From an uncultured Lachnospiraceae bacterium (GTDB taxonomy: Bacteria; Bacillota; Clostridia; Lachnospirales; Lachnospiraceae): a stretch of DNA of 64,000 bases. The notes beneath the pieces are model-generated. The model was not told the origin of the DNA. It was given only the letters and a program-made list of their open reading frames with translations, and did no database searches. Location: contig CAJTMB010000003.1 of assembly GCA_910577105.1 (NCBI GenBank), positions 1-64,000 on the forward strand, read 5' to 3'. Of the stretch, positions 63,738 through 64,000 are shown piece by piece; position 1 is the first letter of the stretch; the number at the start of each line of letters is the position of its first letter. The translations under genes were made by a program, and so were the position numbers.

Positions 63738-64000
63738 TTACATAATCAAACTTCCTGCCGCCGATGCCGCATTGGCGCCGTCCGCCACTGCGGTGATAAT
63801 CTGACGCAAAGGCTTTTTTCTGATATCCCCTGCTGCAAAGATACCGGGAATATCCGTAAGGGTATCCTCACCTGCAAGGATATAGCCGCTTTCTTCACAC
63901 GCCACCAAATCCCGGCAGATTTCCGTATCCGGATGAATCCCTACCGCAATAAAGATACCGTTTACGGGCAGCTCCTTTTCTTCCCCTGTCTTTACTTGCT
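63738..64000 (-). CDS. trxB: Thioredoxin reductase, C-terminal part (window edge)
   Basis: The reading frame from the window end down to TAA at 63738 reads ELPVNGIFIAVGIHPDT, GYILAGEDTLTDIPGIFAAGDI and then RQIITAVADGANAAS. This is the FAD-binding C-terminus of TrxB. The active-site CxxC part lies outside the window. TrxB reduces thioredoxin with NADPH. It is followed by a strong terminator. Confidence 0.93.
   Translation of the reverse strand, partial: QVKTGEEKELPVNGIFIAVGIHPDTEICRDLVACEESGYILAGEDTLTDIPGIFAAGDIRKKPLRQIITAVADGANAASAAGSLIM

Overview
The window looks like chromosome of an anaerobic, butyrate-forming Firmicute, most likely a Lachnospiraceae member of the Coprococcus/Butyrivibrio type. 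The evidence is a Clostridium-style thl-crt-hbd-bcd-etfB-etfA cluster, a separate ptb-buk pair for the terminal butyrate-kinase route, an FMN riboswitch on a RibU-type ECF component, feoAB, an M23 peptidase of a clostridial type, and Clostridia-like start sites with strong GGAGG ribosome binding sites. This placement rests on gene content; no 16S rRNA gene is present.

Layout. 1-220: two minus-strand tRNA-Ser genes, the first cut by the window edge. 0.5-5.9 kb: a tightly packed minus-strand housekeeping operon, tsaE-tsaB-rimI-small zinc protein-rnz-membrane protein-tsaD-ispD (t6A tRNA modification, tRNA 3' processing, isoprenoid synthesis). 6-9.3 kb: YcxB-like protein, mscL, ribU with its FMN riboswitch, and a zinc macrodomain hydrolase. 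9.3-17.4 kb: tex, three small plus-strand genes (one SprA-like), prfB with its programmed frameshift, and secA. 17.9-28.4 kb: HD-GYP protein, GH13 glycosidase with a divergent AraC regulator, buk-ptb, and an ABC export operon. 28.5-32.7 kb: a small holin-like ORF, feoAB, and a MATE exporter. 32.9-39.0 kb: the butyryl-CoA cluster. 39.2-42.0 kb: a soluble chemoreceptor-like protein with a CZB domain, and rarA. 58.4-64.0 kb: hpf, a chemoreceptor, an NlpC/P60 cell-wall hydrolase, and the end of trxB.

From about 42,460 to 58,380 an AT-richer island of about 15.9 kb interrupts an M23 peptidase gene. The two halves of that gene lie on either side: the HxxxD zinc motif is upstream and the HxH motif downstream. 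A large serine recombinase lies at one end. The attachment-site junctions can be reconstructed to a GT/AC dinucleotide core, and the joined attP has clearly symmetric arms. The island carries a DUF927-type ATPase translationally coupled to a Dam-family methylase, a second small resolvase, a SprT-like metalloprotein, an XRE regulator divergent from a four-gene operon of lipoproteins and membrane proteins of unknown function, and several tiny ORFs. It has no recognisable relaxase, conjugation or phage structural gene. Two diverged noncoding repeats of about 315 bp and three copies of a short palindromic motif just after gene ends recur within it.

The most unusual feature outside the island is a family of imperfect palindromes of 170-215 bp, with five full copies (312-481, 8239-8453, 11814-12010, 17573-17760, 31229-31410) and one collapsed remnant (7031-7096). 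They share a conserved asymmetric core, but their stems differ in sequence while staying complementary. That pattern fits a structured RNA or a palindromic mobile element. I do not recognise the family.
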